DNA of 64,000 nt from contig NZ_JQMJ01000003.1 in the NCBI RefSeq assembly GCF_000744655.1, positions 558,001-622,000 on the forward strand, written 5' to 3'. Each line of letters starts with the position of its first letter. Position 1 is the first letter of the stretch. The notes beneath the pieces were generated by a model that was given only the letters and a program-made list of their open reading frames with translations, had not been told where the DNA came from and did no database searches. The stretch comes from Streptacidiphilus rugosus AM-16. Its GTDB lineage: Bacteria > Actinomycetota > Actinomycetes > Streptomycetales > Streptomycetaceae. Of the stretch, positions 24,743 to 33,888 are shown piece after piece. The translations under genes were made by a program, and so were the position numbers.

Positions 24743-25692
24743 TGTCTGTCATCACTACGGACAACCTCACCAAGAGGTTCCCCCGGGTCACCGCTCTGGA
24801 CCGCCTCACCGTCGAGGTGCAGCCAGGAGTGGTCGGTCTGGTCGGAGCGAACGGCGCTGGTAAGTCCACACTCATCAAGATCCTGCTGGGCCTCGCCCCG
24901 GCCACCGAGGGCACCGCGCAGGTGCTCGGCCTCGACGTCGCCACCGAAGGCGGGGCGATCCGCGAGCGCGTCGGCTACATGCCCGAGCACGACTGCCTGC
25001 CGCCGGACGTCTCCGCCACCGAGTTCGTCGTGCACATGGCCCGGATGTCCGGCCTGCCGGCCACGGCCGCGCGCGAGCGCACGGCCGACATCCTGCGCCA
25101 CGTCGGGCTGTACGAGGAGCGCTACCGCCCGATCGGCACGTACTCGACGGGCATGAAGCAGCGCGTCAAGCTGGCCCAGGCGCTGGTGCACGACCCGCAG
25201 CTGGTGCTGCTCGACGAGCCCACCAACGGTCTCGACCCGGTCGGCCGGGACGACATGCTCGACCTGATCCGCCGGGTCCACAGCGAGTTCGGCATCTCGG
25301 TCCTGGTCACCTCGCACCTGCTCGGCGAGCTCGAGCGCACATGCGACCACGTCGTCGTCATCGACGGTGGCACGCTGCTGCGCAGCTCCTCCACGGCCGA
25401 CATGACGGCCGCCACCGCGTTGCTCGCCGTCGAGGTCACCGAGCGCCAGGGGGAGCCCGGCTTCGACGCCGACGCCGCCCTGCTCGCCAAGCTGGACGAC
25501 GCCGGGCTGAAGGCCACCCTCGACGGCGGTCACGTGATCCTGGTCCAGCTGACCGGGGAGGACGTCTACGACGTGATCCGTGACGCGGTCGCGGAGTTGG
25601 GCGTCGGTCTGGTCAGGCTGGAGCAGCGCCGCCACCACATCTCCGAGGTGTTCACGGACGCCGCCACCGCCGAGGAGGCCGTCCATGTCTGA
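24742..25692 (+). CDS. ABC transporter ATP-binding protein 1
   Basis: This 316-residue ATPase subunit has Walker A GANGAGKST near residue 36, Q-loop region VGYMPEHD, signature YSTGMKQRVKLAQAL, Walker B LVLLDEPTNGLDP and switch His in TSHLLGE. The 80 residues after the ATPase core (from about residue 225) are typical of exporters of the drug/bacitracin/CcmA type. It is followed by an overlapping permease gene, and a second ATPase/permease pair completes a four-gene cassette. The start GTG 24742 appears to be leaderless. The pair probably works as an exporter in the membrane; the substrate is unknown. Confidence 0.93.
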   Translation: MSVITTDNLTKRFPRVTALDRLTVEVQPGVVGLVGANGAGKSTLIKILLGLAPATEGTAQVLGLDVATEGGAIRERVGYMPEHDCLPPDVSATEFVVHMARMSGLPATAARERTADILRHVGLYEERYRPIGTYSTGMKQRVKLAQALVHDPQLVLLDEPTNGLDPVGRDDMLDLIRRVHSEFGISVLVTSHLLGELERTCDHVVVIDGGTLLRSSSTADMTAATALLAVEVTERQGEPGFDADAALLAKLDDAGLKATLDGGHVILVQLTGEDVYDVIRDAVAELGVGLVRLEQRRHHISEVFTDAATAEEAVHV

Positions 25693-26578
25693 CACGCTCA
25701 ACGGCAACGGCCGCGCCGACGTCATCCACGACATCGGCTACCGCCACTACGAGGGCCCCCGGCTCGGCGCGGGCTACGCCACGCGCTCCCTCTACACGGC
25801 GAGCCTGCGCGGGGCCTTCGGGCTCGGCCGCTCCGGCAAGTCGAAGATCCTGCCGATGGCGATGGCCGTGATCATGATCGTGCCCGCCGTGATCATGGTG
25901 GCGATCTCGATCTACCTCAAGTCCGGCAAGCTCCCGATCGAGTACACCCTCTACCTCACGATCATGCAGTTCGTGATCGCCGTCTTCACGGCCGCGCAGG
26001 CCCCGGTCCTGTTCTCCAGAGACCTGCGTTTCATGACGGTGCCGCTCTACTTCTCGCGTCCGCTGCGCTCCTCGGACTACGTGCGCGCCAAGTTCGCGGC
26101 GATGACCTCCGCGGTCTTCATCCTGACCATGCTGCCGATGCTGATCATGTGGATCGGTTCGATCCTGGGCTCGATGGCCTTCACCTACAACCTGGAGCAC
26201 TTCGGCTACGGAGTGCTCGCCGCCGCCCTCTACGCGCTGGTCTACGCGGGCATCGGCTCGTTCATCGCCTCGCTGACGCCGCGTCGCGGCTTCGGCGTCG
26301 CGGCGATCATCGCCACCTTCATGGTCTCCCAGGGCCTGGCCCAGGTGATCTTCAGCGTGATGCGGTTCAAGGGCCACGTCTCGGCGGGCCACTGGGTCGC
26401 GATGGTCAACCCCGGCCTGCTGATCGACTCCACGGTCCAGTGGATCTTCAGCGTGAAGACCGACCGCCCGATCATCGGCGTGCCGGGCACGCTCGGCGGC
26501 GTGGTCTTCCTCGTGTGGATCGCCGTGATCGTCCTCGGCACCTTCGCCCTGCTGGTCCGTCGCTACCGGAAGATCTGA
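25685..26578 (+). CDS. ABC transporter permease 1
   Basis: This 297-residue membrane protein has a cytosolic N-terminus of about 55 residues (VIHDIGYRHYEGPRLG...), a motif seen in ABC-2 type permeases paired with CcmA-like ATPases. Six hydrophobic segments follow (for example ILPMAMAVIMIVPAVIMVAI, MTSAVFILTMLPMLIMWIG, GVVFLVWIAVIVLGTFALL). It overlaps the ATPase gene by 8 bp (ATG 25685) and is followed 12 bp later by the second ATPase, whose ribosome site GAGGAGG overlaps its stop. It forms the channel for the first ATPase. Confidence 0.88.
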   Translation: MSDTLNGNGRADVIHDIGYRHYEGPRLGAGYATRSLYTASLRGAFGLGRSGKSKILPMAMAVIMIVPAVIMVAISIYLKSGKLPIEYTLYLTIMQFVIAVFTAAQAPVLFSRDLRFMTVPLYFSRPLRSSDYVRAKFAAMTSAVFILTMLPMLIMWIGSILGSMAFTYNLEHFGYGVLAAALYALVYAGIGSFIASLTPRRGFGVAAIIATFMVSQGLAQVIFSVMRFKGHVSAGHWVAMVNPGLLIDSTVQWIFSVKTDRPIIGVPGTLGGVVFLVWIAVIVLGTFALLVRRYRKI

Positions 26579-26590
26579 GGAGGCTGCACC

Positions 26591-27511
26591 ATGACCACCA
26601 TCAGCATCGACCGGGCGTCCCGCTGGTTCGGCAACGTCGTCGCGGTCAACGACGTCTCGATGACGATCGAGCCCGGCGTCACCGGCCTGCTCGGCCCCAA
26701 CGGCGCGGGCAAGTCCACCCTGATCCACATGATGAGCGGCTTCCTGCCGCCCTCCTCCGGCAGCGTCGTCCTCGACGGCGTGCCGATCTGGAAGAACCAG
26801 CAGGCCTACCGTCAGATCGGGCTCGTGCCCGAGCGGGAGGCGATGTACGACTTCCTCACCGGCTGGGAGTTCGTCCTCGCCAACGCCGAACTGCACGGCC
26901 TGCCCGACCCGGGCGCGGCGGCTCGGCGGGCGCTGGCCACGGTCGAGATGGAGTACGCGCAGGAGCGCCAGGTCTCCACCTACAGCAAGGGCATGAAGCA
27001 GCGCGTCAAGATGGCCTCGGCCCTGGTCCACGACCCGGCCGTGCTGCTGCTCGACGAGCCCTTCAACGGCATGGACCCGCGCCAGCGGATGCACCTGATG
27101 GAGCTGCTGCGCCGCTTCGGCTCCGAGGGCCGGACGGTGCTCTTCTCCTCGCACATCCTGGAGGAGGTCGAGCAGCTCGCCCGCCACATCGAGGTGGTCG
27201 TCGCGGGACGGCACGCCGCCTCCGGCGACTTCCGCAAGATCCGCCGCCTGATGACGGACCGCCCGCACCGGTACACGGTCCGCTCCAGCGACGACCGCGC
27301 GCTCGCCGCGGCGCTGATCGCGGACGGCTCCACGGCCGGGATCGAGCTGGACTACAAGGAGCGGGCGCTGCAGATCCAGGCGATCGACTTCTACCGGTTC
27401 ACCGAGCTGGTGCCGCGCGTCGCCAAGGAGGCAGGCATCCGCCTGCTGACCGTCTCCCCGGCGGACGAGTCGTTGGAGAGCGTCTTCTCCTACCTCGTCG
27501 CCGCCAAGTAA
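26591..27511 (+). CDS. ABC transporter ATP-binding protein 2
   Basis: This 306-residue ATPase is a paralogue of the first. It has GPNGAGKST (Walker A, near residue 37), YSKGMKQRVKMASAL (signature), VLLLDEPFNGMDP (Walker B) and SSHILEE (switch His). A good ribosome site (GAGGAGGCTGCACC) precedes ATG 26591. The C-terminal extension of about 90 residues (RYTVRSSDDRALAAALI...) is of the type found in export ATPases. It probably pairs with the permease encoded 20 bp downstream. Confidence 0.93.
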   Translation: MTTISIDRASRWFGNVVAVNDVSMTIEPGVTGLLGPNGAGKSTLIHMMSGFLPPSSGSVVLDGVPIWKNQQAYRQIGLVPEREAMYDFLTGWEFVLANAELHGLPDPGAAARRALATVEMEYAQERQVSTYSKGMKQRVKMASALVHDPAVLLLDEPFNGMDPRQRMHLMELLRRFGSEGRTVLFSSHILEEVEQLARHIEVVVAGRHAASGDFRKIRRLMTDRPHRYTVRSSDDRALAAALIADGSTAGIELDYKERALQIQAIDFYRFTELVPRVAKEAGIRLLTVSPADESLESVFSYLVAAK

Positions 27512-27531
27512 CGGAAGGCCGAGACCTCATC

Positions 27532-28248
27532 ATGAACGTCACAGTCGCCCGGCTGACCATGCGCGGCCTGCTCGGCCGCCGCCGGGGCCTGCTGTTGCTG
27601 GGTCTGCCCCTGCTGCTGATCGCGCTCTCGGTGGTGATCCGCGCCGTGGCCGGCCAGGACGAGAACACCGCCGGAGGCATCCTCGGCGGCCTCGGCCTGG
27701 GCACGATGGTCCCGCTGGTGGGGCTGATCGCCGGCACCGGGGCCATCGGCCCCGAGATCGACGACGGCTCGATCATCTACCTGCTGGCCAAGCCGCAGCC
27801 GCGCTGGAAGATCATCGTCTCCAAGCTCGTCGTGGCCATCGGCTGCTCGGTCGTCTTCGCCGCGCTGCCGACGTACATCGCCGGTCTGATCCTCTTCGGC
27901 ACCTTCGAGAACCTGACGCTGGGCTACACGGTCGCCGCACTGATCGCCGGCATCGCCTACAGCGCGCTGTTCCTGCTCTTCGGAGTGATCTCCCGGCACG
28001 CGGTGGTCTGGGGCCTGATGTACGCGCTGCTGTGGGAGACCATCGTCGGCGCGTACGTGCCCGGCGCGCAGACCCTCAGCGTGCACCAGTGGGCGCTGTC
28101 CGTCGGACAGAAGATCGCCGATCCTGGCGTCATCACCTCCGCCGTCCACCTGCCGACCGCGATCCCGCTGCTGCTCGTCGCCACCCTCGGCGGCGCGTGG
28201 CTCGCGGCCGCACGGCTGAGCCGGCTGACGCTGGCCGGCGAGGAGTGA
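27532..28248 (+). CDS. ABC transporter permease 2
   Basis: This 238-residue permease has about six hydrophobic helices (GLLLLGLPLLLIALSVVI near residue 20; LGTMVPLVGLIAGTGAIG; AALIAGIAYSALFLLFGV; HLPTAIPLLLVATLGGAWLA). The segment EIDDGSIIYLLAKPQPRWKIIVSK is characteristic of ABC-2 type permeases. A ribosome site (ACGGAAGG) is 11 bp upstream. The stop codon directly abuts the stop of the serpin gene on the other strand (TGATCA at 28246-28251), so there is no intergenic terminator here. Confidence 0.88.
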   Translation: MNVTVARLTMRGLLGRRRGLLLLGLPLLLIALSVVIRAVAGQDENTAGGILGGLGLGTMVPLVGLIAGTGAIGPEIDDGSIIYLLAKPQPRWKIIVSKLVVAIGCSVVFAALPTYIAGLILFGTFENLTLGYTVAALIAGIAYSALFLLFGVISRHAVVWGLMYALLWETIVGAYVPGAQTLSVHQWALSVGQKIADPGVITSAVHLPTAIPLLLVATLGGAWLAAARLSRLTLAGEE

Positions 28249-29523
28249 TCAGCGCGGGTCGGTGACCCGCCCGAGGAAGAGCACCTGACCGGTCGTCGTG
28301 TCCCGGATGAGGAACACGAACGGCCGGTCGAAGGAGAGTTCCGGCGGCGGGAACTCCGCGGCCGTGGCGGAGAGGCCGACCCCCGTCGCGGCGGCGGCCG
28401 TGGTCCCCTGCTCGTCCACGTCCACCCTGGTGCGCTGGACCATCGTGCTGACCTGGATCGGCGTCCCGTCCGCCGGGATGCCGCCCAGGTCGGCCTTCGG
28501 GGAGAAGGCGGTGCGCATACCCAGCGACTCCAGGGTCGGTGTCAGTTCCTGCCCGTAGGAGAAGTGGAACCTGGGCAGGTGCACCAGGGCCCGCCGGTCT
28601 CCGACGGAGGCGAGGGCGGCGGTGAGCTGCGCGGCCGTCGGCAGCCGGTTGGCGGGGTCGGTCGGAAGCAGCAGGTCCATGGCCAGCCGACCGCCCTGGT
28701 AGGGGAGTTCCGCGGTCTGCCAGTCGGCGGTGGCGCCGGCGGGGACGCCGCCGGAGCCGGTCATGGTGGGGGTCTGCACGGTCGTCCCGTCGGCCAGGTG
28801 GAACGGCGCCGCCTGGGTCTTCTCCCGGTCGAAGGGCACGGCCCAGTTCGCGTGCAGATACAGGGCGTCGGTGAGCGCGAGCACGGTGGAGGAGTCCAGC
28901 CCGCCCCGGTCGAATAGGGTGGGCACCATGCCGTGCGTCTCCTGGGAGACCTGGCCGTTGATCGCCTCGATCGCTCCCTGGGCGTCGTGAGCGAAGTCCA
29001 CGGTGTGCACGCCGGTGTCGAAGGCTCCGGCGAGGGTGCGGAGATAGGGCGGGCGCAGCCGGAAGCCCTGTTGCGCCCAGAGGTCGTCGGCGAAGCTGAG
29101 CTGGTTGTGGTCCGCGGTCGCCTGCGCGACCTCCGCGCGGCGCAGGGCTCCGAGTGCGGCGGCGTAGCGTTCGGCGCCGAGACCGGTCCCGAGGAGCTTC
29201 TGGATCTCGGCGGCGGTCTCGCCGCGCGCCCCCGGCAGCAGCATCGCGAGCGCGTCCTCCAGACTCGCGGGCGAGACGGCGACGTTCCCCTTCGCACCGA
29301 GCTGCCGCAGCAGCGCCAGCCCCAACGCCCCACTGCCCGCAGCGGCGCCGCGAACGTCCCCCGCCGAGGCGCCGCTCACCGGCGCACTCACCCGCACCAA
29401 CCCGGCCTCGGCGGCCACCCCACCACCGGGCGCCCCGCCCCCGCCGCTCGCGCACCCCGTCATCGCCAGCAGCGCGGCAACCGTCACCAGGCCGAGCGTC
29501 TTCCCCCGCGTGCTCCTCGTCAT
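28249..29523 (-). CDS. Serpin-family protease inhibitor, predicted lipoprotein
   Basis: This 424-residue protein starts with a lipoprotein signal (LAMTGCASGGG, lipobox Cys at about residue 24), so it is expected to be anchored on the outer face of the membrane. The serpin core runs from about residue 65 (NVAVSPASLEDALAMLLPGARGETAAEI, the conserved helix B region) to the C-terminal DRPFVFLIRDTTTGQVLFLGRVTDP. The reactive-loop hinge EQGTTAAAATGV keeps the small residues needed for loop insertion, which predicts an inhibitory serpin. The scissile region falls in GLSATAAEF, with small residues that would suit subtilisin- or elastase-like proteases. Start ATG 29523 is chosen for the signal peptide; an ATG at 29562 would add 13 residues. 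The target protease is unknown. Confidence 0.9.
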   Translation of the reverse strand: MTRSTRGKTLGLVTVAALLAMTGCASGGGGAPGGGVAAEAGLVRVSAPVSGASAGDVRGAAAGSGALGLALLRQLGAKGNVAVSPASLEDALAMLLPGARGETAAEIQKLLGTGLGAERYAAALGALRRAEVAQATADHNQLSFADDLWAQQGFRLRPPYLRTLAGAFDTGVHTVDFAHDAQGAIEAINGQVSQETHGMVPTLFDRGGLDSSTVLALTDALYLHANWAVPFDREKTQAAPFHLADGTTVQTPTMTGSGGVPAGATADWQTAELPYQGGRLAMDLLLPTDPANRLPTAAQLTAALASVGDRRALVHLPRFHFSYGQELTPTLESLGMRTAFSPKADLGGIPADGTPIQVSTMVQRTRVDVDEQGTTAAAATGVGLSATAAEFPPPELSFDRPFVFLIRDTTTGQVLFLGRVTDPR

Positions 29524-29702
29524 GCCGCTGTGACGCGCGCGTCGTTTCCCGGGTTCCGCCACGTCGGCGCCGGCGCACGTTCCCGACCTGTTGCGCAGAG
29601 CCGGAGCAATTGCCTGTCACAAGGTTTCAATTGCCCAGACGCCGCTACAGTGTTTCCGGCCGAGCGCCTATTCTCTGCACACCAAGAGAGAATGGGGGGC
29701 CC

Positions 29703-32588
29703 GTGTTCAGGCACGGTTTCACACGCCTCGACGGCCGACGCAGACGCGGCCGCGCGGTCGTCGCCGCGGTCACGCTCGGCATGGTCGTCTCGGGATTCGC
29801 CGGCACCGCCGCCTCCGCGGCCGCGCCGGTCAAGCCGACGCCGAAGGCGCCGTCGAAGAGCCACGCGGCCAAGATCGGTCGCGACGTCGCACTGCCCGAG
29901 CAGCCCTATCTGAACGGCTCGTTCGTTGCGGCGGGGCCGACCCGGCTGCTGGACACGCGTACCGGGATCGGCAACCACGGCGTGGCCGCCAAAATCGGTC
30001 AGCACGCCTTTTTTCTGGACGTATCCAAGATTTCCGGTAATTCGTCGGTGACGCCGACGGCGGTCGTGCTCAACGTCACCGTGACGAACCCGACGGCGAG
30101 CAGTTACCTCACCGTCTCGCCGTACGAGCAGATCCCGCCGACCACTTCGAACCTCAACTTCACGGCCGGGCGGACGATCGCCAACCAGGTGACGGTGCCC
30201 GTCGGCTCGGACGGCACGATCGCCATCGCGGACCGCTCCGGCACCGCCGACGTGATCGTGGACCTCGCCGGGTACTACACGCTGGACAAGGCCGGTGCGA
30301 ACTACACCGCCGACGGTCCCGCCCGGCTGCTGGACACCCGCATCGCCAAGGGCGCGCCGAAGGCCCCGATCCCCGGCGGTCACGCGATCAGCCTGACCGT
30401 CGCGGGTGTGAACGGCGTGCCGAAGACGGGCGTCAGCGCGGTGGTCATGAACGTCACCGCCACCGACACCACCGCGAGCGGCTTTCTGACGGTCTACCCG
30501 GACGGGCAGAAGGTGCCGACGGCGTCGAACCTGAACTTCGTGAAGGGCCAGACGGTTCCGAACCTGGTGACGGTGCCGGTCGGTGCGGACGGCAAGGTCG
30601 ACTTCTACAACTCCGGTGGCACCACCGACGTCGTCGCCGACCTGGCCGGCTACTACCTCACCAAGGCGCCGCAGTCCGGCGGGACCTTCCAGACCCTCAA
30701 CGCCCCGACCCGGTTCCTCGACACCCGTCAGGGCCTGGGCGCGCCCAAGGCTCCGGTGCACGCGGGCAGGAGTATCGCGCTGCAGATCGACGGCGGTGGC
30801 GGCAACGGCGGCGTGTCGACGGCCGACGTCAGCGCGGTGGTCATGAACGTCACCGTCACGGACACGACGTCGAGCGGCTTTCTGACGGTCTACCCGGACG
30901 GGCAGAAGGTGCCGACGGCGTCGAACCTGAACTTCGTGAAGGGCCAGACGGTTCCGAACCTGGTGACGGTGCCGGTCGGTGCGGACGGCAAGGTCGACTT
31001 CTACAACTCCGGTGGCACCACCGACGTCGTCGCCGACGTGGTGGGCTACTTCTCGACCGGCAAGGACCTGAGGTTCACCTCGGTCGCCTTCGGCTCGCCC
31101 ACGGTCGACGCGAGCACCGGCTCCGCCACCGACACCCTGACCTGGACGCTGAACGACACCGACCCGGCCGCGACGCAGACCGGCGGCGAGGTCGTCATCC
31201 GTCAGCGCGGCGCGACGCCGGACAGCTATATCGGCCAGGCGTACATCGTCGACTTCTCCTCCACCGGCGACACCTACAACGGCGCCGGCCTGGTATCCGG
31301 CAACGCCGCGAGCTCCACGTACTCGTACACCTTCCCGGTGCCGCAGTACGCGGGCGCCACCTCGGCGACCTGGGCGGTCTCGACGGCGACGGCCTACGAC
31401 TTCGCCGATCAGCAGCGCCAGGTGCTGGCCGGTTCCGACCTCGCAGGGTTCGCCGCCTCCCACTTCACCGCGACGGAGCAGGTCGCGACGCAGACGCCGC
31501 AGAACGGCTACGTCTGGCTCAACGGCAGCGCCGCCACCCAGCCCGACTACCTCTACAGCGGTGTGAACAACTACGTGCAGTACCTGCTCGACGCCCAGGA
31601 CTACCAGTCCGGCTTCTGGAAGGGGACCGTGACGGTCTCCGGCCCGGGCGGCAGGACGGTCAGCGGCTCGTTCGAGGAGCTGGACGACAACAACCAGCAG
31701 TCCGGCCCGTGCCAGCAGCAGATCACCGACGCCCAGTGCTGGGCGTCCGTGCGGATTCCTGCGGGCTCCCCTTCGGGCGCCTGGTCCGTCTCCTCGCTGA
31801 CGCTCACCAACAACGCGGGTCAGACGAAGACCTACACCGGGCTGAACCTCGACCCGGTCACCGTCACCGCCGACAGCCCACTCAGCGCGAGCGGCTTCAA
31901 GGCCTCGCCGGCGTCCCTGAACAGCTGGACGCAGGCCCAGCCGTTCCAGGTGTCGATGCGGATCGCCGGTGCGCGGTCGGGCGTCAGCTCGATCCAGCTC
32001 ACCTGGTCCGACACGAGTTACTGCACCCAGACCGCGACGACGCCGACTGTCGATGCGGACGGCGGCTACTCGGTCCCCGTTCGTCTGGCGCAGTCCAACA
32101 ACGGTCATGCCGCCGGCTGTCAGCTGCTCGGTGTCGTGGTGCTCGACGGGGCCGGCGACGTGGCGCTCTACGGCGCGTCGTACCAGGCGCCGTCCCTCGG
32201 TGACGTCACCGTCCAGAGCGTCGCCGACACGACGCCGCCCACGGTCAGTTCGGCGGCGCTGAACGTGACGACCATCAAGCAGAGCCAGATCGGCAGCCAG
32301 TCCGTCCACGTCGCGGTGAAGGTCGGCGATCCCACGGCCCCGGTCAACCAGTTCGGCTCCCACCTCTACGACAGCACGGGCGCCGACGCGGGCCAGGAGA
32401 GCGGCGCGCTGAGCGTGGGACCGGACGGCTCCGCGTCCATCGACCTCTACCTCCCCAACGGTCTGGCCGTGGGCACGTACACGGTCGGCTTCTCCGTCAC
32501 CGACGCGGGATGGCTCACCACCACCTACGGACCCAAGGGCCTGCCCGTCCCCGGTGGCGCGCTCACCCTGACCGTCACCGCGGGCTGA
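29703..32588 (+). CDS. Large secreted repeat protein with RLLDTR...DVVADVxGYY domains
   Basis: This 961-residue secreted protein starts at GTG 29703 after GGGGGG. A long Tat/Sec-like signal (RRRRGRAVVAAVTLGMVVSGFAGTAASAAA) ends near residue 40. Three copies of a beta-rich domain of about 120-135 residues follow, each starting with (T/A)RLLDTR or TRFLDTR, with a middle VVxNVTxT and SNLNF, and ending with (V/A)D(L/V)xGYY. The remaining 500 residues contain Ig-like folds (for example TPPTVSSAALNV and a C-terminal GGALTLTVTAG). No catalytic motif is visible. The family is common but uncharacterised in Streptomyces exoproteins and is also seen at the right edge of this window. A cell-surface adhesion or polymer-binding role is only a guess. 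Confidence 0.8.
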   Translation: MFRHGFTRLDGRRRRGRAVVAAVTLGMVVSGFAGTAASAAAPVKPTPKAPSKSHAAKIGRDVALPEQPYLNGSFVAAGPTRLLDTRTGIGNHGVAAKIGQHAFFLDVSKISGNSSVTPTAVVLNVTVTNPTASSYLTVSPYEQIPPTTSNLNFTAGRTIANQVTVPVGSDGTIAIADRSGTADVIVDLAGYYTLDKAGANYTADGPARLLDTRIAKGAPKAPIPGGHAISLTVAGVNGVPKTGVSAVVMNVTATDTTASGFLTVYPDGQKVPTASNLNFVKGQTVPNLVTVPVGADGKVDFYNSGGTTDVVADLAGYYLTKAPQSGGTFQTLNAPTRFLDTRQGLGAPKAPVHAGRSIALQIDGGGGNGGVSTADVSAVVMNVTVTDTTSSGFLTVYPDGQKVPTASNLNFVKGQTVPNLVTVPVGADGKVDFYNSGGTTDVVADVVGYFSTGKDLRFTSVAFGSPTVDASTGSATDTLTWTLNDTDPAATQTGGEVVIRQRGATPDSYIGQAYIVDFSSTGDTYNGAGLVSGNAASSTYSYTFPVPQYAGATSATWAVSTATAYDFADQQRQVLAGSDLAGFAASHFTATEQVATQTPQNGYVWLNGSAATQPDYLYSGVNNYVQYLLDAQDYQSGFWKGTVTVSGPGGRTVSGSFEELDDNNQQSGPCQQQITDAQCWASVRIPAGSPSGAWSVSSLTLTNNAGQTKTYTGLNLDPVTVTADSPLSASGFKASPASLNSWTQAQPFQVSMRIAGARSGVSSIQLTWSDTSYCTQTATTPTVDADGGYSVPVRLAQSNNGHAAGCQLLGVVVLDGAGDVALYGASYQAPSLGDVTVQSVADTTPPTVSSAALNVTTIKQSQIGSQSVHVAVKVGDPTAPVNQFGSHLYDSTGADAGQESGALSVGPDGSASIDLYLPNGLAVGTYTVGFSVTDAGWLTTTYGPKGLPVPGGALTLTVTAG
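30475..31037. repeat. 167-bp perfect direct repeats within the secreted protein gene
   Basis: 30475-30641 and 30871-31037 are identical over 167 bp, offset by 396 bp (132 codons), inside the second and third domains. Similarity continues less perfectly upstream to 30431/30827. The first domain has diverged normally, so the copies were made or homogenised recently. Confidence 0.95.
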
Positions 32589-32602
32589 CCCCCCGAGCGT
32601 GC

Positions 32603-32631
32603 GGAGGCCCGGACCATCGGTCCGGGCCTCC
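32603..32631. terminator. Hairpin terminator between convergent genes
   Basis: GGAGGCCCGGACC (32603-32615), loop ATC, then its exact complement (32619-32631). It separates the secreted protein gene (plus) from the MFS gene (minus). The core AGGCCCGGACC recurs in the terminator at 63627-63665, beside the other members of this gene family. Confidence 0.85.
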
Positions 32632-32637
32632 GGTGCG

Positions 32638-33888
32638 TCAGCGGGCCGTCAGCACCAGCCGCCGGCCCGCGCCCAGGCCGGCGGTCAGGCCGACGGCGCA
32701 GCAGCCGAGGAGGATGGTGAGCGGGAGGGCCCAGCCGCCGGTGGCCTGGTGGAGCGCGCCGAAGCCGACCGGGCCCGCCGCGGCGATGAAGTAGCCGACC
32801 AGCTGGGACATCCCGGACAGCTGCGCAGCGACCTGCGCGGAGCCCGAGCGGAGCACGATCATCGCCATGGCCAGCCCGAAGCCGCCGCCCTGGGCGACGC
32901 CGACGAGGATCGCCCAGATCCACGCGCCCGCGGTCGGGGTGAGGATCAGCCCGGCGACGCCGGTCGCCATCGAGGTGACCATCAGGCCCACCAGCGCACG
33001 CTGGTTGCTGACCCGGCCCGCCGCCAGCGGCACCACGAAGGCGGCCGGGATCTGCACCAGCGAGCTGACCGCGAAGACCACGCCCGCCGTGCCGCGGTCC
33101 ATGCCCTGGCTGGTGAGGATCGTCGGCAGCCAGGCGATCAGGGTGTACGAGAGCAGCGACTGGACGCCCATGAAGACCGCCAACTGCCAGGCCACCGGAT
33201 GCTTCCAGAGGCCGGGAAGCTTCGTCGCCGAGGCCTGCGCCGCTCCCGGGGCCGCCCGGTGGTTCTTCGACGAGGACAGCTGCGGCAGCCAGGCCACGAA
33301 GGCGACCAGCGCGAGCATCGCCCAGGAGGCCAGGGAGCCCTGCCAGCCGCCGAAGGCGTGCTCCAGCGGGACGCTCAGCGCCGCGGCCAGCGTCGCGCCG
33401 ATGATCATCGAGGTGGTGTAGACGCCGGTCATCGCCGCCGCCCGCTCCGGGAAGTCGCGCTTGACCAGGCCCGGCATGGTGACGTTGAGCAGCGCGATCG
33501 CCGCGCCCAGCACCATGCTGCCCGCGAACAGCGCCGCGACGCCGGGCATGACCCGCAGCAGCACGCCGCCGACGAGCAGGGTGAGCGCCGTCGCCACGAC
33601 GCGCTCCGCGCCGAGGGTCCGGTTGAGCCGGGCGGCGACGGGAGCGATCGCACCCATCATCAGCACCGGGATAGTGGTGAGCAGTCCACCGGCTGTGGCG
33701 GAGAGCCCGTAGCCGGAGCTGACGTCGCCGAGCAGCGGGGAGATGGCGGAGATCGCCGCGCGCATGTTCAGTGAGACGAGCAGGATGCCGACGAGCGCGG
33801 TCGCCGGGTGGGCGAGGACGCGGGTCAGTCGGGAGACGGAAGGCGCGGGGGCGTGGGAAACGGGCGCGTCAAGGACGGAGCGGGACAT
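32638..33888 (-). CDS. CynX/NimT-type MFS transporter
   Basis: This 416-residue, 12-helix MFS permease belongs to the CynX (cyanate) / NimT (2-nitroimidazole) group. The N-terminal SLNMRAAISAISPLLGDV and the loop after helix 2 (APVAARLNRTLGAERVV) match this subfamily rather than drug exporters. VKRDFPERAAAMTGVYTTSM is the characteristic central motif of helix 4-5. Members are predicted to move small anions or drug-like molecules; the true substrate cannot be read from the sequence. Start ATG 33888. The 221 bp upstream carry no supported gene. Confidence 0.85.
   Translation of the reverse strand: MSRSVLDAPVSHAPAPSVSRLTRVLAHPATALVGILLVSLNMRAAISAISPLLGDVSSGYGLSATAGGLLTTIPVLMMGAIAPVAARLNRTLGAERVVATALTLLVGGVLLRVMPGVAALFAGSMVLGAAIALLNVTMPGLVKRDFPERAAAMTGVYTTSMIIGATLAAALSVPLEHAFGGWQGSLASWAMLALVAFVAWLPQLSSSKNHRAAPGAAQASATKLPGLWKHPVAWQLAVFMGVQSLLSYTLIAWLPTILTSQGMDRGTAGVVFAVSSLVQIPAAFVVPLAAGRVSNQRALVGLMVTSMATGVAGLILTPTAGAWIWAILVGVAQGGGFGLAMAMIVLRSGSAQVAAQLSGMSQLVGYFIAAAGPVGFGALHQATGGWALPLTILLGCCAVGLTAGLGAGRRLVLTAR

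Noticed and set aside
30475-31037. CRISPR-like repeats
   Set aside because: Only two long copies inside a protein-coding frame, offset by a whole number of codons.
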